A stretch of DNA of 64,000 nt from Cyanobium sp. Aljojuca 7A6 (GCF_024346455.1 NZ_JAGQCY010000013.1:41945-105944), one strand, 5' to 3'. Positions 8,634-17,778 are shown, counted from the stretch's first letter. Notes: a model not told the origin generated them from the sequence alone. Numbers and translations are program-made.

Positions 8634-9302
8634 TCAGGCGCTGAGGGCGTCGCTTGGATCCGGGCTCAGCACCACCGGCAGGGCGGCGGGGCGAGGCTGG
8701 GGGGCCTCGGCCCGCTGCAGCAGCCTCACCACCTGGGGGTCGGCCGTTTCGCCGGCGAGGGCGCCGTCTTCGCCGGGGCCGCAGGCACTGAGGGCCTCCT
8801 GCAGCAGGGAATCGAAGGTGGAGCCTGGCAGCCGGTGGCGGGCCAGTTCCAGGAAGGCGCGGGAGAGGGATTCGCCCGCAGCCGCCCGCAGGGCCGGGTT
8901 GGAGCGGCGCAGTTCCTGCTCCTGGGCGATCGAGTTGAGGAACCGCTGGGTGATGTCCCGTTTGGTGGTGGCCCGGATGCGGGTGTCCTGGTCGGCCTCG
9001 CTGAGAAAGGTCTGGGCCTCCAGTTCCTGCAGGCGACGGTTGAGGCTGTCGAGAACGTCCTGGGCTTCCTTATTGATATGGGTGAGCTGGCCGTCGGACA
9101 GGCGGGGCAGGTCGGCCACATAGACCTTGCCGTGGTCCCGCAGGGTCAGGAAGGTCGGCCGCTGGCCACCGGTGCCCTCGCGCTGCTGGAGCATGGGGGC
9201 GGCGCCGTCGCGCAGGCGGGGGCGCGGCTGCTGGGGGCGCTGGGGCGGCATCGGGCCTGCGGAACTGCGGCGGCGGGTGATGCGTCTGGACGTATCGAAC
9301 AT
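8634..9302 (-). CDS. Conserved-looking cytosolic protein, unknown function
   Basis: The 222-residue protein has an Arg/Pro/Gln-rich N-terminal 45 residues, then an RDHGKVYVADLPRLSDGQL segment and a long charged helical region (about 75-130, LDSLNRRLQELEAQ) that may be a coiled coil, with an Ala/Pro-rich tail. No catalytic motif is visible and I do not recognise a family. It lies between the aldo/keto reductase (convergent) and purM (same strand, 107 bp upstream). Confidence 0.65.
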   Translation of the reverse strand: MFDTSRRITRRRSSAGPMPPQRPQQPRPRLRDGAAPMLQQREGTGGQRPTFLTLRDHGKVYVADLPRLSDGQLTHINKEAQDVLDSLNRRLQELEAQTFLSEADQDTRIRATTKRDITQRFLNSIAQEQELRRSNPALRAAAGESLSRAFLELARHRLPGSTFDSLLQEALSACGPGEDGALAGETADPQVVRLLQRAEAPQPRPAALPVVLSPDPSDALSA

Positions 9303-9409
9303 CGGGCAACGAAATCTTGGGAGCGTCTTGGGAGCGAGAGGGGCCTGGTCATGACGGAAATAACGCCGACGACCCTAGGGACATGGGCGGGTTCAGGACC
9401 AGCGTCGCT

Positions 9410-10444
9410 TCAGTGCGGCAATCCGGCCAGGGGGGGCTCCCCAGGCTCACCTGCCGCGATCCTGCCGAGTTCCCAGGCCTGATGACCCGAGGACCGGCAG
9501 ATGTCGATGATGCCAGGCAAGGCCGCCTGCGGCACCACCAGGCAGAAACCGACCCCCAGATTGAAGGTGTTCCACAGATCGGCCTCCGGCACCTGGCCCC
9601 GCTCCTGCAGCCATCGAAACAGGGACGGACGCTCCCAGCTGTCCGGGTCGACCACGGCATGGACTCCCGGAGGCAGGCAGCGGGGCAGGTTCTCCGGCAA
9701 GCCGCCGCCGGTGATGTGGGCCATGGCGTGGAGGGGCAACCCGGAGCGGCGCAGGTCCTTCACCAGCGAGGCATAAAGAAGTGTCGGGGTCAGCAGGGCG
9801 TCGATCAGTCCTTGCCCGGTTGCCGGCAACAGGGTGGTGGCGTCGACCGTTTCGGCCTCCAGGATGCGCCGCACCAGGCTGAAGCCATTGCTGTGGATGC
9901 CGCTGCTGGCCACGGCGACGATCCGGTCGCCCGCGCTCACCCGTGCGCCGTTGATCCGCTCGTCCTCTTCCACCACCGCCACGCAGAACCCGGCCAGGTC
10001 GTAGCGGCCGGCACCGTAGAAGCCGGGCATCTCGGCGGTTTCGCCGCCCAGCAGGGCGCAGCCGCTCTGGCGGCAGCCGTCGGCGATGCCTTCCACCACC
10101 TCGGCCATGGCCTCGGGGCCGAGCTTGCCGGTGGCGATGTAATCGAGGAAGAAGAGCGGGTCCGCGCCGCTGGTGATCACGTCGTTGACGCACATGGCCA
10201 CCAGGTCAATGCCCACGCCGTGGTGGCCGCCATGGGCCTGGGCGAGCTCGAGCTTGGTGCCCACACCGTCGGTGCCGGCCACGAGCAGGGGGCGTTTCAT
10301 CCCGGCCGGCAGGCGGCAGAGCCCGCCGAAGCCCCCCAGTCCGCCGATCACCTCCGGCCGCCGGGTCGTCTCGACACTGGTTCGGATGCGTTCCACGAAG
10401 GCGCGGCCGGCGGCGACGTCCACGCCGGCAGAGCGGTAGTCCAT
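9410..10444 (-). CDS. purM: Phosphoribosylformylglycinamidine cyclo-ligase (AIR synthase)
   Basis: PurM converts FGAM and ATP to aminoimidazole ribonucleotide in purine synthesis. The 344-residue product begins [13 protein letters not shown], has [14 protein letters not shown] (about 53-66), [19 protein letters not shown] and [14 protein letters not shown], all classical AIR-synthase motifs, and [13 protein letters not shown] in the C-terminal domain. ATG 10444 is chosen because it gives the canonical N-terminus; the open frame to 10549 is not conserved in character. Confidence 0.96.
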   Translation of the reverse strand: MDYRSAGVDVAAGRAFVERIRTSVETTRRPEVIGGLGGFGGLCRLPAGMKRPLLVAGTDGVGTKLELAQAHGGHHGVGIDLVAMCVNDVITSGADPLFFLDYIATGKLGPEAMAEVVEGIADGCRQSGCALLGGETAEMPGFYGAGRYDLAGFCVAVVEEDERINGARVSAGDRIVAVASSGIHSNGFSLVRRILEAETVDATTLLPATGQGLIDALLTPTLLYASLVKDLRRSGLPLHAMAHITGGGLPENLPRCLPPGVHAVVDPDSWERPSLFRWLQERGQVPEADLWNTFNLGVGFCLVVPQAALPGIIDICRSSGHQAWELGRIAAGEPGEPPLAGLPH

Positions 10445-10868
10445 GGGGCAAGGGTCAGCGCTGCACCGATCCTGCACCGGCATGGGGCCGCGGGGGGCGC
10501 CTGGAGAGCCCTGGGTATGGACGATTGCCCGATTGGCCCACATTCCCATCGCCTGGACTTATGTCATGGATCAAATCCACTGATGTTTCGCTAGCGCCGG
10601 TGGGCCAGTCAGGCCAGTGGACGCCTGGAGGGGTGGCAAAGATGAAGAAAACTGATCGGTCCTGAGGCCTGTCTGCAGCGCATTTGAGCCCTGTGCAGTT
10701 CGGATAGTTTTCCGGGGTCGTCATTTTCTCTTAGGAATTCGCCAGGCCATTTCGGCCGCGTTCGACTCAGTCACCGCCGTTTCTGGTCTGGTTGTCGTCA
10801 ACGCCCGAATGCAGTCATCGGGAACGTCGTTCCTCGATCTCTTGCTCAGCCAGTGTCTTCCGCTTGTC
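10445..10868. promoter_or_regulatory. Divergent intergenic region between purM and rlpA
   Basis: About 420 bp without a convincing gene. It must hold the promoters of purM (leftward) and rlpA (rightward). GC content is visibly lower than in the flanks. A minus-strand frame at 10455-10724 exists but shows no family features. No hairpin terminator or riboswitch was recognised. Confidence 0.4.
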
Positions 10869-11363
10869 ATGCGAGTCACTCAACTCCTGGGCGCCGCCGC
10901 CCTCCTCTTCACCAGCACCATCTCTCCGGCCCAGGCCGGCTCCCTTACTGCCCTGCAGGCCCCAGGGAGTTCCGTTGCCATCCGCCCCGCCGGCTTTCCC
11001 TCCACTTGGGACCGCTTCGTCGAGGACATCCGCACCGTGCCCACGGCGAGCAATCTGATCGCCTCCGCGGGCAGGGTCACCACCGGTCAAGCCAGCTGGT
11101 ACGGCCCTGGCTTCTTCGGCAACCGCACCGCCAGCGGTGAAGTCTTCCGCCCCGGCACACTCACCGCTGCCCATCGCACCCTTCCCTTCGGCACCAAGGT
11201 GCGCGTCACCAACCTCTGGAACGGACGTTCCACCGTGGTGCGCATCAATGACCGTGGTCCTTTCCACGGCAACCGGGTGATCGACCTGGCCCACGGAGCC
11301 GCCCAGGAACTGGGCCTCACCGCCAGCGGCGTTGCCCAGGTGAAGCTCGAAGTGCTGCCCTGA
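10869..11363 (+). CDS. rlpA: RlpA-like (double-psi beta-barrel) secreted protein
   Basis: From ATG 10869 the 164-residue product has a compact signal peptide (MRV, hydrophobic core, cleavage near SPAQAG). The mature part contains GQASWYGPGFFGNRTASGE, LTAAHRTLPFGTKVRVTN and VRINDRGPFHGNRVIDL, the DPBB signature with the Asp of RlpA-type septal lytic transglycosylases. No SPOR domain is present, so it is the short form. An upstream in-frame ATG at 10809 would bury the signal sequence. A hairpin terminator follows at 11401. Confidence 0.85.
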   Translation: MRVTQLLGAAALLFTSTISPAQAGSLTALQAPGSSVAIRPAGFPSTWDRFVEDIRTVPTASNLIASAGRVTTGQASWYGPGFFGNRTASGEVFRPGTLTAAHRTLPFGTKVRVTNLWNGRSTVVRINDRGPFHGNRVIDLAHGAAQELGLTASGVAQVKLEVLP

Positions 11364-11400
11364 GCCTTCCTGTTGGCTGCGTGCGGCCTGATTCCGTTCA

Positions 11401-11436
11401 GCCCATCCGCCAATCTGGCGGGTGGGCTTTCTTTCT
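11401..11436 (+). terminator. Rho-independent terminator after rlpA
   Basis: An 11-bp GC-rich stem, GCCCATCCGCC/GGCGGGTGGGC (one G-T pair), closes over a 5-nt loop AATCT and is followed by the T-rich run TTTCTTTCT. It begins 37 bp after the rlpA stop and ends directly against the panC GTG start. Confidence 0.8.
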
Positions 11437-13005
11437 GTGCCGGTGCAACTGCTTCAGACCCTGGCCGAGCTGAACGACTGGCGCCGCGAGCAGGTCGGCC
11501 GGCCGCTCCATTTCGTTCCCACCATGGGCAGCCTGCATCAGGGCCACCGGCAGCTGCTGCAGCGGGCCTGCGCAGCCGTGCCGGCTGGCCGGCCAGCGGT
11601 CCTGCTCAGTGTCTTCGTCAATCCGCTCCAGTTCGGACCGGCTGAAGATTTCGACCGTTACCCCAGGGATCTGGCCGCCGATGCCGCCCTGGGGGAGGCA
11701 GCCGGTGCCGAGGCCCTGTTGGCCCCGTCGGTGCAGGAGCTGTTCCCTGGCGGTGAGGCCCAGCTCACCGGCGTGGTTCCCCCGGCTGCCCTGCGCCAGT
11801 CCCTGTGCGGTCCCGGCCGGCCCGGCCATTTCGAGGGTGTGGCCACCGTGGTCTGCCGGCTGCTGGCCCTGGTGCGGCCGGATCGGCTTCTGCTCGGGGA
11901 GAAGGACTGGCAGCAGCTGACGATCCTGCGCCGCGTGGTGGCCGACCTGGCCCTGCCGGTGACGGTGCAGGGCTGCGCCACCGTGCGGGAGGCCGATGGG
12001 CTCGCCTGCAGTTCCCGCCATCGCTACCTCAGCGCCAGCGAGCGCGATCGGGCGGCGGCCCTGCCGGCGGCCCTGGGGGCGGCGCGGACGCGCTGGCGCG
12101 ACGGCACCGACAGCGCGGCGCTGCTTTCCGTTTCGGTGCGCCGCGACCTGGAGGCGGCGGGCCTGACCGTGGAGTACGTGCAGCTCGTGCAGCCCTCTAC
12201 CCTGAGCCCCATGACCGCCACCGCTGGCGGCCTCGCGCTGCTGGCCGCGGCCGCCCGTTGCGGCAGCACGCGCTTGATCGACCATGTCTTCCTGATGAAC
12301 CGCCCGCCGATCGTCGCCATCGATGGCCCCGCCGGGGCGGGCAAGAGCACCGTCACCAGGGCCTTCGCCCGCCGCCTCGGCCTCCTCTATCTCGACACCG
12401 GCGCCATGTACCGGGCCCTCACCTGGTGGGTGCTGCACCGGGGTGTGGACCCGGCCGATGCCGCCGCCATCGCCCCCCTGCTCGACGACCTCGATCTGCA
12501 GCTGGAGAGCGACGCCGCTGGTGAGCAGCGGGTGCGGGTGAATGGCCAGGATGTGAGCGAGCCCATCCGGGGGCCTGAGGTCACCGCTGCGGTGTCCACC
12601 GTGGCCGCCCATGCCTGCGTGCGGGCGGCCCTCACCGGGCAGCAGCGGGCCATGGGTCAGCGGGGCGGCCTGGTGGCGGAAGGGCGCGACATCGGCACCG
12701 CCGTCTTCCCGGAGGCGGAGTGCAAGGTGTTCCTCACCGCCACGGTGGCGGAGCGGGCCCGCCGCCGGGCAGCGGATCTGGCCCAGCGGGGCTTCACCGT
12801 GCCGCCCCTGGCGGAACTGGAAGCCCAGATCGCCGAGCGGGATCGCCTGGATTCCAGCCGGGTCGAGGCACCCCTGCGGCAGGCGGCCGACGCGGTGGAG
12901 CTGGTCACCGACGGCCTGGGCATCGACGCCGTGATCGAGCGCCTGGTGGATCTGTTCCGCGAGCGGGTGCCGGAGGATGCCTGGCCGGGCCCTGGGGCCC
13001 CCTAG
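11437..13005 (+). CDS. panC-cmk: Bifunctional pantoate-beta-alanine ligase / cytidylate kinase
   Basis: Cyanobacteria characteristically fuse these two enzymes. The N-terminal 280 residues are pantothenate synthetase: FVPTMGSLHQGH (HIGH-type motif, about 27), VFVNPLQFGPAEDFDRYP, and LLLGEKDWQQL (KMSKS-like region). The C-terminal part is CMP kinase: IVAIDGPAGAGKST (P-loop, about 292), LDTGAMYRALTWW and EGRDIGTAVFP. Length is 522 aa from GTG 11437; GTG 11443 is an alternative that better matches usual PanC N-termini. The GTG at 11422 lies inside the terminator stem and is rejected. The 3' end overlaps the convergent phosphatase by 4 bp. Confidence 0.95.
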   Translation: MPVQLLQTLAELNDWRREQVGRPLHFVPTMGSLHQGHRQLLQRACAAVPAGRPAVLLSVFVNPLQFGPAEDFDRYPRDLAADAALGEAAGAEALLAPSVQELFPGGEAQLTGVVPPAALRQSLCGPGRPGHFEGVATVVCRLLALVRPDRLLLGEKDWQQLTILRRVVADLALPVTVQGCATVREADGLACSSRHRYLSASERDRAAALPAALGAARTRWRDGTDSAALLSVSVRRDLEAAGLTVEYVQLVQPSTLSPMTATAGGLALLAAAARCGSTRLIDHVFLMNRPPIVAIDGPAGAGKSTVTRAFARRLGLLYLDTGAMYRALTWWVLHRGVDPADAAAIAPLLDDLDLQLESDAAGEQRVRVNGQDVSEPIRGPEVTAAVSTVAAHACVRAALTGQQRAMGQRGGLVAEGRDIGTAVFPEAECKVFLTATVAERARRRAADLAQRGFTVPPLAELEAQIAERDRLDSSRVEAPLRQAADAVELVTDGLGIDAVIERLVDLFRERVPEDAWPGPGAP

Positions 13006-13514
13006 TCGCCCGCCCGTTCAGCCTTCAGGGTCTCAAGCAGGCCCCCGCAGGCGTCCTCCAGCAGATCCAGCACCCGATCAAAGCCCTCCTCCCCGCCGTA
13101 GTAGGGATCGGGCACCTCTTCGGTGCCGTAGCGGCGGCAGTAGCGGGTGAGGGGGGTGATCTGGGCGGCGGCCCCAGGCCCGGCCAGGCTCCGCACCGCC
13201 TTCAGGTTCTGCCGGTCCATCGTCAGCAAGTGGTCGAAGCGGCCCAGGTCGTCCGCCGTGATCTGGCGGGCCCGGCTGGGCAGGGCGATGCCCCGTCGGG
13301 TGGCGGCGCTGCGCATGCGCGCGTCGGCGGGCCGTCCCACGTGCCAGTCGCCGGTGCCGGCGGAATCAACCTCGAAGGCATGCTCCAGGCCCTGCTGGGC
13401 CAGCAGATGCAGAAACACCCCCTCGGCGGCCGGTGAGCGGCAGATGTTGCCCAGACAGACGAACAGGACCCTGGTGGGCTTGGGTGTCGCTTCCTGGCTG
13501 GAGGTGGCACTCAT
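13002..13514 (-). CDS. Low-molecular-weight protein tyrosine phosphatase
   Basis: The 170-residue cytosolic enzyme has the active-site loop VCLGNICRSPAA, with Cys20, Arg26 and Ser27 of C(x)5RS, and the general-acid motif PDPYYGG (Asp136). Such phosphatases often counteract tyrosine kinases in exopolysaccharide export or signalling. Here the gene is the third of a chain cpcE-cpcF-phosphatase, each overlapping the next by 4 bp (ATGA), so it is translated together with the phycocyanin lyase genes. Whether this reflects function or only position is unknown. Confidence 0.93.
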   Translation of the reverse strand: MSATSSQEATPKPTRVLFVCLGNICRSPAAEGVFLHLLAQQGLEHAFEVDSAGTGDWHVGRPADARMRSAATRRGIALPSRARQITADDLGRFDHLLTMDRQNLKAVRSLAGPGAAAQITPLTRYCRRYGTEEVPDPYYGGEEGFDRVLDLLEDACGGLLETLKAERAGD

Positions 13515-14206
13515 CGGGATCCCCCATCACCAGCTCGTTCATTCAGACGGCGCAGGGCCAACTCGGCCCGTAGCCGCACCACGGGCGTGTCTTCGAGGCA
13601 AGGCTTCGCCAGGCTGCTCAAGGAATCCTGGGCCCGCCTGCGCAGATCGCTCTCCGGGGAGAGTGTGAGGGCCAGCGATTCCAGACCCACCACCACGGCG
13701 TAGCGCACCACCCATTCGCCATCGCGGCAGGCGGCCTCGAGCGCCGTCAGGCAACGCCCGTTGAGGCGCTCCCGTTCTTCGCCCTGAAGGCCTTCATGGC
13801 TCAGTTGCCCCAGGCCCCTGGCGGCGGCCCGGCGCACACTGGGTCCGACGTCCTTGCCAAGGGCCCCCTCCAGCAGCTCCAGTCCCCGCACATCCCGGAT
13901 TCCCGCCAACGCGCGCACGGCCCAGGCGCGCGCCCCATAGTTGTGCTCATCCAGGGTGGCCAGCAGGGGTTGCACCGCTGCCGTTCCGATGGCGATCAGG
14001 CCCTCCACGGCGGCGACGGAGGCCCCAGGGTTGTTGAAGCCCAGCACCCGGATCAGACAGTCGATCGCCTCCGCATCCCCGGCCCCACCAGTCATGCCGG
14101 CCAGGTTCTCGGTGGCCACTAGCAGAGCATCGGAGCTGTCGGCCTGCTCCACCGCTGCGATCAGATCCTGAAACGGACGCATCATCTGGCCTCGGTGCGT
14201 GTTCAA
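13511..14206 (-). CDS. cpcF: Phycocyanin alpha-subunit bilin lyase, CpcF subunit (HEAT repeats)
   Basis: The 231-residue protein is built of HEAT-like repeats (VAAVEGLIAIGTAAVQPLL, ARAWAVRALAGI, VRRAAARGLGQL). Its order behind cpcE, with a 4-bp overlap, matches the CpcE/CpcF heterodimer that attaches a bilin to Cys84 of CpcA. RpcE/F-type lyases that attach other bilins have the same fold, so the chromophore cannot be assigned from sequence alone. Start could also be the MM pair at residues 8-9. Confidence 0.85.
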   Translation of the reverse strand: MNTHRGQMMRPFQDLIAAVEQADSSDALLVATENLAGMTGGAGDAEAIDCLIRVLGFNNPGASVAAVEGLIAIGTAAVQPLLATLDEHNYGARAWAVRALAGIRDVRGLELLEGALGKDVGPSVRRAAARGLGQLSHEGLQGEERERLNGRCLTALEAACRDGEWVVRYAVVVGLESLALTLSPESDLRRRAQDSLSSLAKPCLEDTPVVRLRAELALRRLNERAGDGGSR

Positions 14207-15036
14207 AGCAGTTCGTCCATGGCCGCCAGAAGGCTTTCCGTGTCGGGTTCCCCTTGGCCCTTCTCCACCAGCCCTCGCAGGGCGATCAGCTTGAGGCTGT
14301 TCTCCGCCAGCGTGCGGCGGATCGGTTCGAGGGCCGGACGCCAGCCCACGGCCCCAAGGTCCATCAGGGCGGCGCGACGCACCTGGAGTTGGGGATGCTC
14401 AAGAAGGCTCACCAATCCCTCAGCCCGCCGAGGATCGCCGCTGAGCAGGAAAAGGGCACGCCCGGCCGCACTGCGGATCAGGGGGCGATCATGGTCAAGG
14501 AAGGGCTCGATCACCGCCAGTACGGTGGTTTCCGCCACACCGATGTCTCCCAGGGCCTCCAGCATGGCCTCACAGGGCTCCCTCAGGCGGGGGCTGCGAG
14601 GATCGAGCGGTGCACCCGCCCCGGCCAGGCCACTGGCCAGACGTTGACAGAGGACGGCGACCGCCCCTTCGGCCCGCAACTCGCCCAGGGCGCGGGCGGC
14701 AGCCTCACGCAAGCCGTCGTCCTCGTCCTCCAGGGCGGCGAGCAGATCCGGGATCGCCTGGGGATCCCCCAGCTTCCCGAGGGCCCGGGCGGCATTGCGG
14801 GCCACGGCGTTGTGCTCCACTCCGGAGGCCGCTTCGCGGGGCTGCCTTCGGCGCAGGGCCGCCTGAAGCAGGGGCACCGCCTCGGGGTGCCGACTGCGCA
14901 TGCGCCCCAGCCACCAAGCGGCATAGTACTGATCCGAATGATCGTCGATCTGGCGAAGTCGCTGCAGTGCTTCCGATTCGCTGATCGGTTCGCCGGCCCC
15001 GGCACGTGGGGAGGCCGGATCGGTCGTGCCAGTCAT
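14203..15036 (-). CDS. cpcE: Phycocyanin alpha-subunit bilin lyase, CpcE subunit (HEAT/EZ repeats)
   Basis: The 277-residue protein contains DQYYAAWWLGRMR (about 34-46), a hallmark of CpcE, then HNAVARNAARALGKLGD and further HEAT/E-Z type repeats to the C-terminus. With CpcF it forms the lyase for alpha-phycocyanin Cys84. It leads the cpcE-cpcF-phosphatase unit on the minus strand. cpcBA itself is 21 kb away, at 36-37 kb, within the same phycobilisome region. Confidence 0.9.
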   Translation of the reverse strand: MTGTTDPASPRAGAGEPISESEALQRLRQIDDHSDQYYAAWWLGRMRSRHPEAVPLLQAALRRRQPREAASGVEHNAVARNAARALGKLGDPQAIPDLLAALEDEDDGLREAAARALGELRAEGAVAVLCQRLASGLAGAGAPLDPRSPRLREPCEAMLEALGDIGVAETTVLAVIEPFLDHDRPLIRSAAGRALFLLSGDPRRAEGLVSLLEHPQLQVRRAALMDLGAVGWRPALEPIRRTLAENSLKLIALRGLVEKGQGEPDTESLLAAMDELL

Positions 15037-15120
15037 GGACTGCAGATGGCCTGGGTACAGACCTCTGATACTGCCATTGCGGTGATTCCGCCCCTGGCCC
15101 GTTGGTGTTAGGAGGAACCA

Positions 15121-15672
15121 GTGGTGTCAATGATCCTTGGTCGTCATGAACTCCGTGCCTGCCCCAGAGCCCCCAGAGGCCTGCTTCGGGGCGATCCCGA
15201 CGCCTTGTCTCGACGCCTGTGGAGTGGCCCTCGTGTTCCGTCGCATTTTGCGCTCAGGGAGGGTATCGCCGGGCGGATCACCACCGAAGGCCACTGCATC
15301 GACACCGATCGTGTGAGGGTGCAGATCACCATCGAGGCGAACGATTACGTACAGACCAACACGGTGCGGATTGATACTCCGTCCGAAGTCGTGGCGCAAT
15401 ATCAAGGCCATTTCCTCGACGGAACGCTTGCCTTTCCGCTCACTGACGAGGGTTATACCCTCTCCGGAGAAAAAGCCACAGCTTTCTCAGGAATCGCCTG
15501 GCCCATCAGCGATCATGTCATCGTCTACTGCGGCAGTCGCACCCTGTGAGGGGTCCGTACTCACTACAATGAGATCATTATGCTGCTCTCCGATGACCAG
15601 CGGGTGCTCACCACCCAGCTCTACGAAAATGGTATCTACACGCACGTCACGATGATCCAAGAGTGGCGTTAG
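15121..15672 (+). pseudogene. Interrupted reading frame, DUF3598/lipocalin-like C-terminus
   Basis: GTG 15121 has a strong AGGAGG 5 bp upstream. The frame runs 142 codons to TGA at 15547-15549 and then stays open in the same frame to TAG at 15672. The post-stop part, with HYNEIIMLLSDDQRVLTTQL and a final THVTMIQEWR, looks like a conserved family ending (the beta-barrel C-terminus of small DUF3598-like proteins). The first 35 residues look non-native (Arg/Pro-rich). I infer a nonsense mutation and probably a damaged 5' end. The family assignment is tentative. Confidence 0.55.
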
Positions 15673-15699
15673 ACCGGTGGCTGAATTGCACGGCGACAA

Positions 15700-16839
15700 C
15701 TAGTGTGCCGTCCCAGAGATTTGCGAGCAAAGTCGCTGGAGCTTCTCCAGGATTGAGTCCGCCGTCCCGGTCCAGTTGAACGGGGCCTTGGTCTTGTTGT
15801 AGGCCGCCACGAATTGCTCAATCTTGGCGATCAGCTCCTACCGCTGCGCGGAAGCCTCCGGCTAGGACACTCGAGAAGCTTCCCCGTCGGATCGCCCGCT
15901 GGGTGATGCTCCCAAACCAGTGCTCCACCTGGTACGGCCTCCGGCCGACTTCGTCTACAGCCAGGAGGCGTAGGTGGGTGTGTAGTGGACGTGGAAGCGG
16001 GGCCGCTGCGCCAGCCAGGCGCGGACCCTGGCGTGCTTGTGGGTGCAGTAGTTGTCCACGATCAGGTGGACGTCCAGATCCTCGGGAACGGACCTTTCGA
16101 TCTGGCGCAGGAACCCCAGGAATTCCTGATGCCGATGGCGCGGTCTGCACCGGGTAAGCACCTCGCCGGTGGCGACGTCCAGGGCAGCGAACAGGGTGGT
16201 GGTGCCGTGACGGATGTAGTCGTGGGTAACTCCCTCCACGTAGCCAAGGCCCATGGGCAGTAGCGGCTGAGTCAGGTCTAGGGCCTGGATCTGTGTCTTC
16301 TCGTCGACGCAGAGCACCATCGCCTTGTCCGGTGGGTTCAGGTACAGGCCGACGATGTCCCTGACCTTTTCAACGAAGAAGGGGTCGGTCGAGAGCTTGA
16401 ACATCTTCTGCCGGTGAGGCTGCACCGAGAAGGTCTGCAGCCAGCGGTGAACCGTGGTTTTAGAAATGCCTGTCGCAGCGGCGAGGGTGCGGGCGCTCCA
16501 GTGGGTGCTGCCATCGGTGGGTTTGGTCTGCAGAGCCCGGTTGATCACCTCGGCCACTGTGTCGTCCTCGTAGGTTCGAGGCCGGCCGGGACGCAGCTCA
16601 TCGTGCAACCCCTCCAGGCCCAGCTCCCGATAACGCTTGCGCCACTTGCCGACGGTCATGCCCGTCAGCCCCATTCGCTTGGCGATGGCCGTGTTGGCTT
16701 CGCCAGCTCCGCAGGCCAGCACGATCTGAGCGCGCTGCACGATCGAATGAGGTAGCTAGCGAGAGCTGGCGATGCCCTGCAGTTGCTGAACCTCGTCATC
16801 GCTGAGGACCAGCGGTGGCATCGGACGGCCAAGCGCCAC
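15700..16839 (-). pseudogene. IS630-family transposase, inactivated
   Basis: Reading from GTG 16839 or ATG 16821, a TAG at 16756-16758 stops the frame after about 22-28 residues. The main body (16740 to 15955) has an N-terminal helix-turn-helix (TAIAKRMGLTGMTVGKWRKR) and the DDE core LCVDEKTQIQALD, LIVDNYCTHKH. After HVHYTPTYASWL there is a stop, followed by conserved pieces VEHWFGSITQRAIRRG and, in a different position, IEQFVAAYNKTKAPFNW and the natural end SQISGTAH. Two short insertions (about 25-28 nt), each containing GCCGGAGGC, cause the C-terminal breaks. Confidence 0.88.
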
Positions 16840-16895
16840 GGAGCACCTCGGATAACACTCCTGATTCTAGCTGTTATTTCCGGGACCGGACACTA
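15701..16895 (-). mobile_element. Degenerate IS630-family insertion sequence
   Basis: About 1.2 kb bounded by imperfect terminal inverted repeats: TAGTGTGCCGTCCC at the left and, reading inward from the right, TAGTGTCCGGTCCC. Both ends carry TA, the target duplication of the IS630/Tc1 superfamily. The single transposase gene inside is broken, so the copy should be immobile by itself. Confidence 0.85.
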
Positions 16896-16947
16896 AGTAG
16901 GCGTGAGATAATCAACTTCTGACGACCCAGATCCTGGCCTGATCACC

Positions 16948-17778
16948 ATGGCAAGCACAACCAACCCGCGCAACGCAGGAGCTGATCGTCAGTGGGATCT
17001 GATGAGAGCCAGCTTTGATGGCGACTGGCAGGGGGTAACGACCTGGTATGGGCGAGACAGCACAGGAATGGATCTGACCCGTGGAAAATCAGATCCAGCT
17101 GGATCGATGTATGCGATCCGTTTTACAGATGCCAACACGGGACTTTGGCACGGCACGGGCTTGCGCTTCTCTCCAGGCGGGGAACGCAAGTTTCCGCTTA
17201 TTCGGCATCGCTATAACTTGAGTAATCACTGTTGGCATTTTCCCCATACGGCAGGTCAGTCAAGTCTGGAGATGGATGGACGTGATGGCCGCGCAGGCCA
17301 TGAAGTGAACTTCTTCAACTGCCGTTCTAGATCCATGCTCATAACTCTCTATCAGCGGCAAGAGGATCAAACTATGCTCCTGTAATCAATCGCTGCAACC
17401 CCCTTTCTCTGCCAGCGAGCGGCCGTGGATCCGGTTCGAGATCAACCAGCTTCCTCGCACGAACTCTTCCAGGTAATCACCGGCTGGCCTGGATTAGAGC
17501 AGGAACTGCGACCAGGACAATGGCCCGCTTGCACCCCTGCCGGCCGAAAAATCGCTGGTTTCGATATCAGATCCTTCCAAAAGTATGAGGTGGAGGGGCT
17601 ATTTGGCGACAATCTCTTGTGTAGCTTGCCAAAAAGATTGCCCGATGGGCCCTTCGATCTTAATTTTGGTTGCCTCTTAAGCTCCAGTGAATTTATACAT
17701 CTTATGATGGAATACAATGAAAGTCATCAGCTGGTTCGTTGGGTCGAAAGTCGCTATCAACCAACCATCGATGGATGA
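16948..17778 (+). pseudogene. DUF3598-like phycobilisome-region protein, split by an in-frame TAA
   Basis: From ATG 16948 the frame runs 145 codons to TAA at 17383-17385 and continues in the same frame to TGA at 17778, giving about 275 residues in all. The first part has WDLMRASFDGDWQGVTTWY and NFFNCRSRSMLITLYQRQ; the second has CSLPKRLPDGPFDLNFGC. Together they fit a picocyanobacterial DUF3598-like protein with a lipocalin-like fold. The simplest history is a single CAA-to-TAA change. Whether the two halves are still expressed is unknown. The end overlaps the convergent dehydratase by 22 bp. Confidence 0.65.

Noticed and set aside
10455..10724. Minus-strand frame between purM and rlpA
   Set aside because: No ribosome site and a Pro/Gly/Arg-rich composition with no hydrophobic or helical pattern; overlaps the promoter region.
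15547..15549. TGA recoding (selenocysteine or suppression) in the interrupted gene
   Set aside because: No selenocysteine insertion element or cysteine-type active site is visible, and a second nearby gene is broken by TAA, so decay is simpler.
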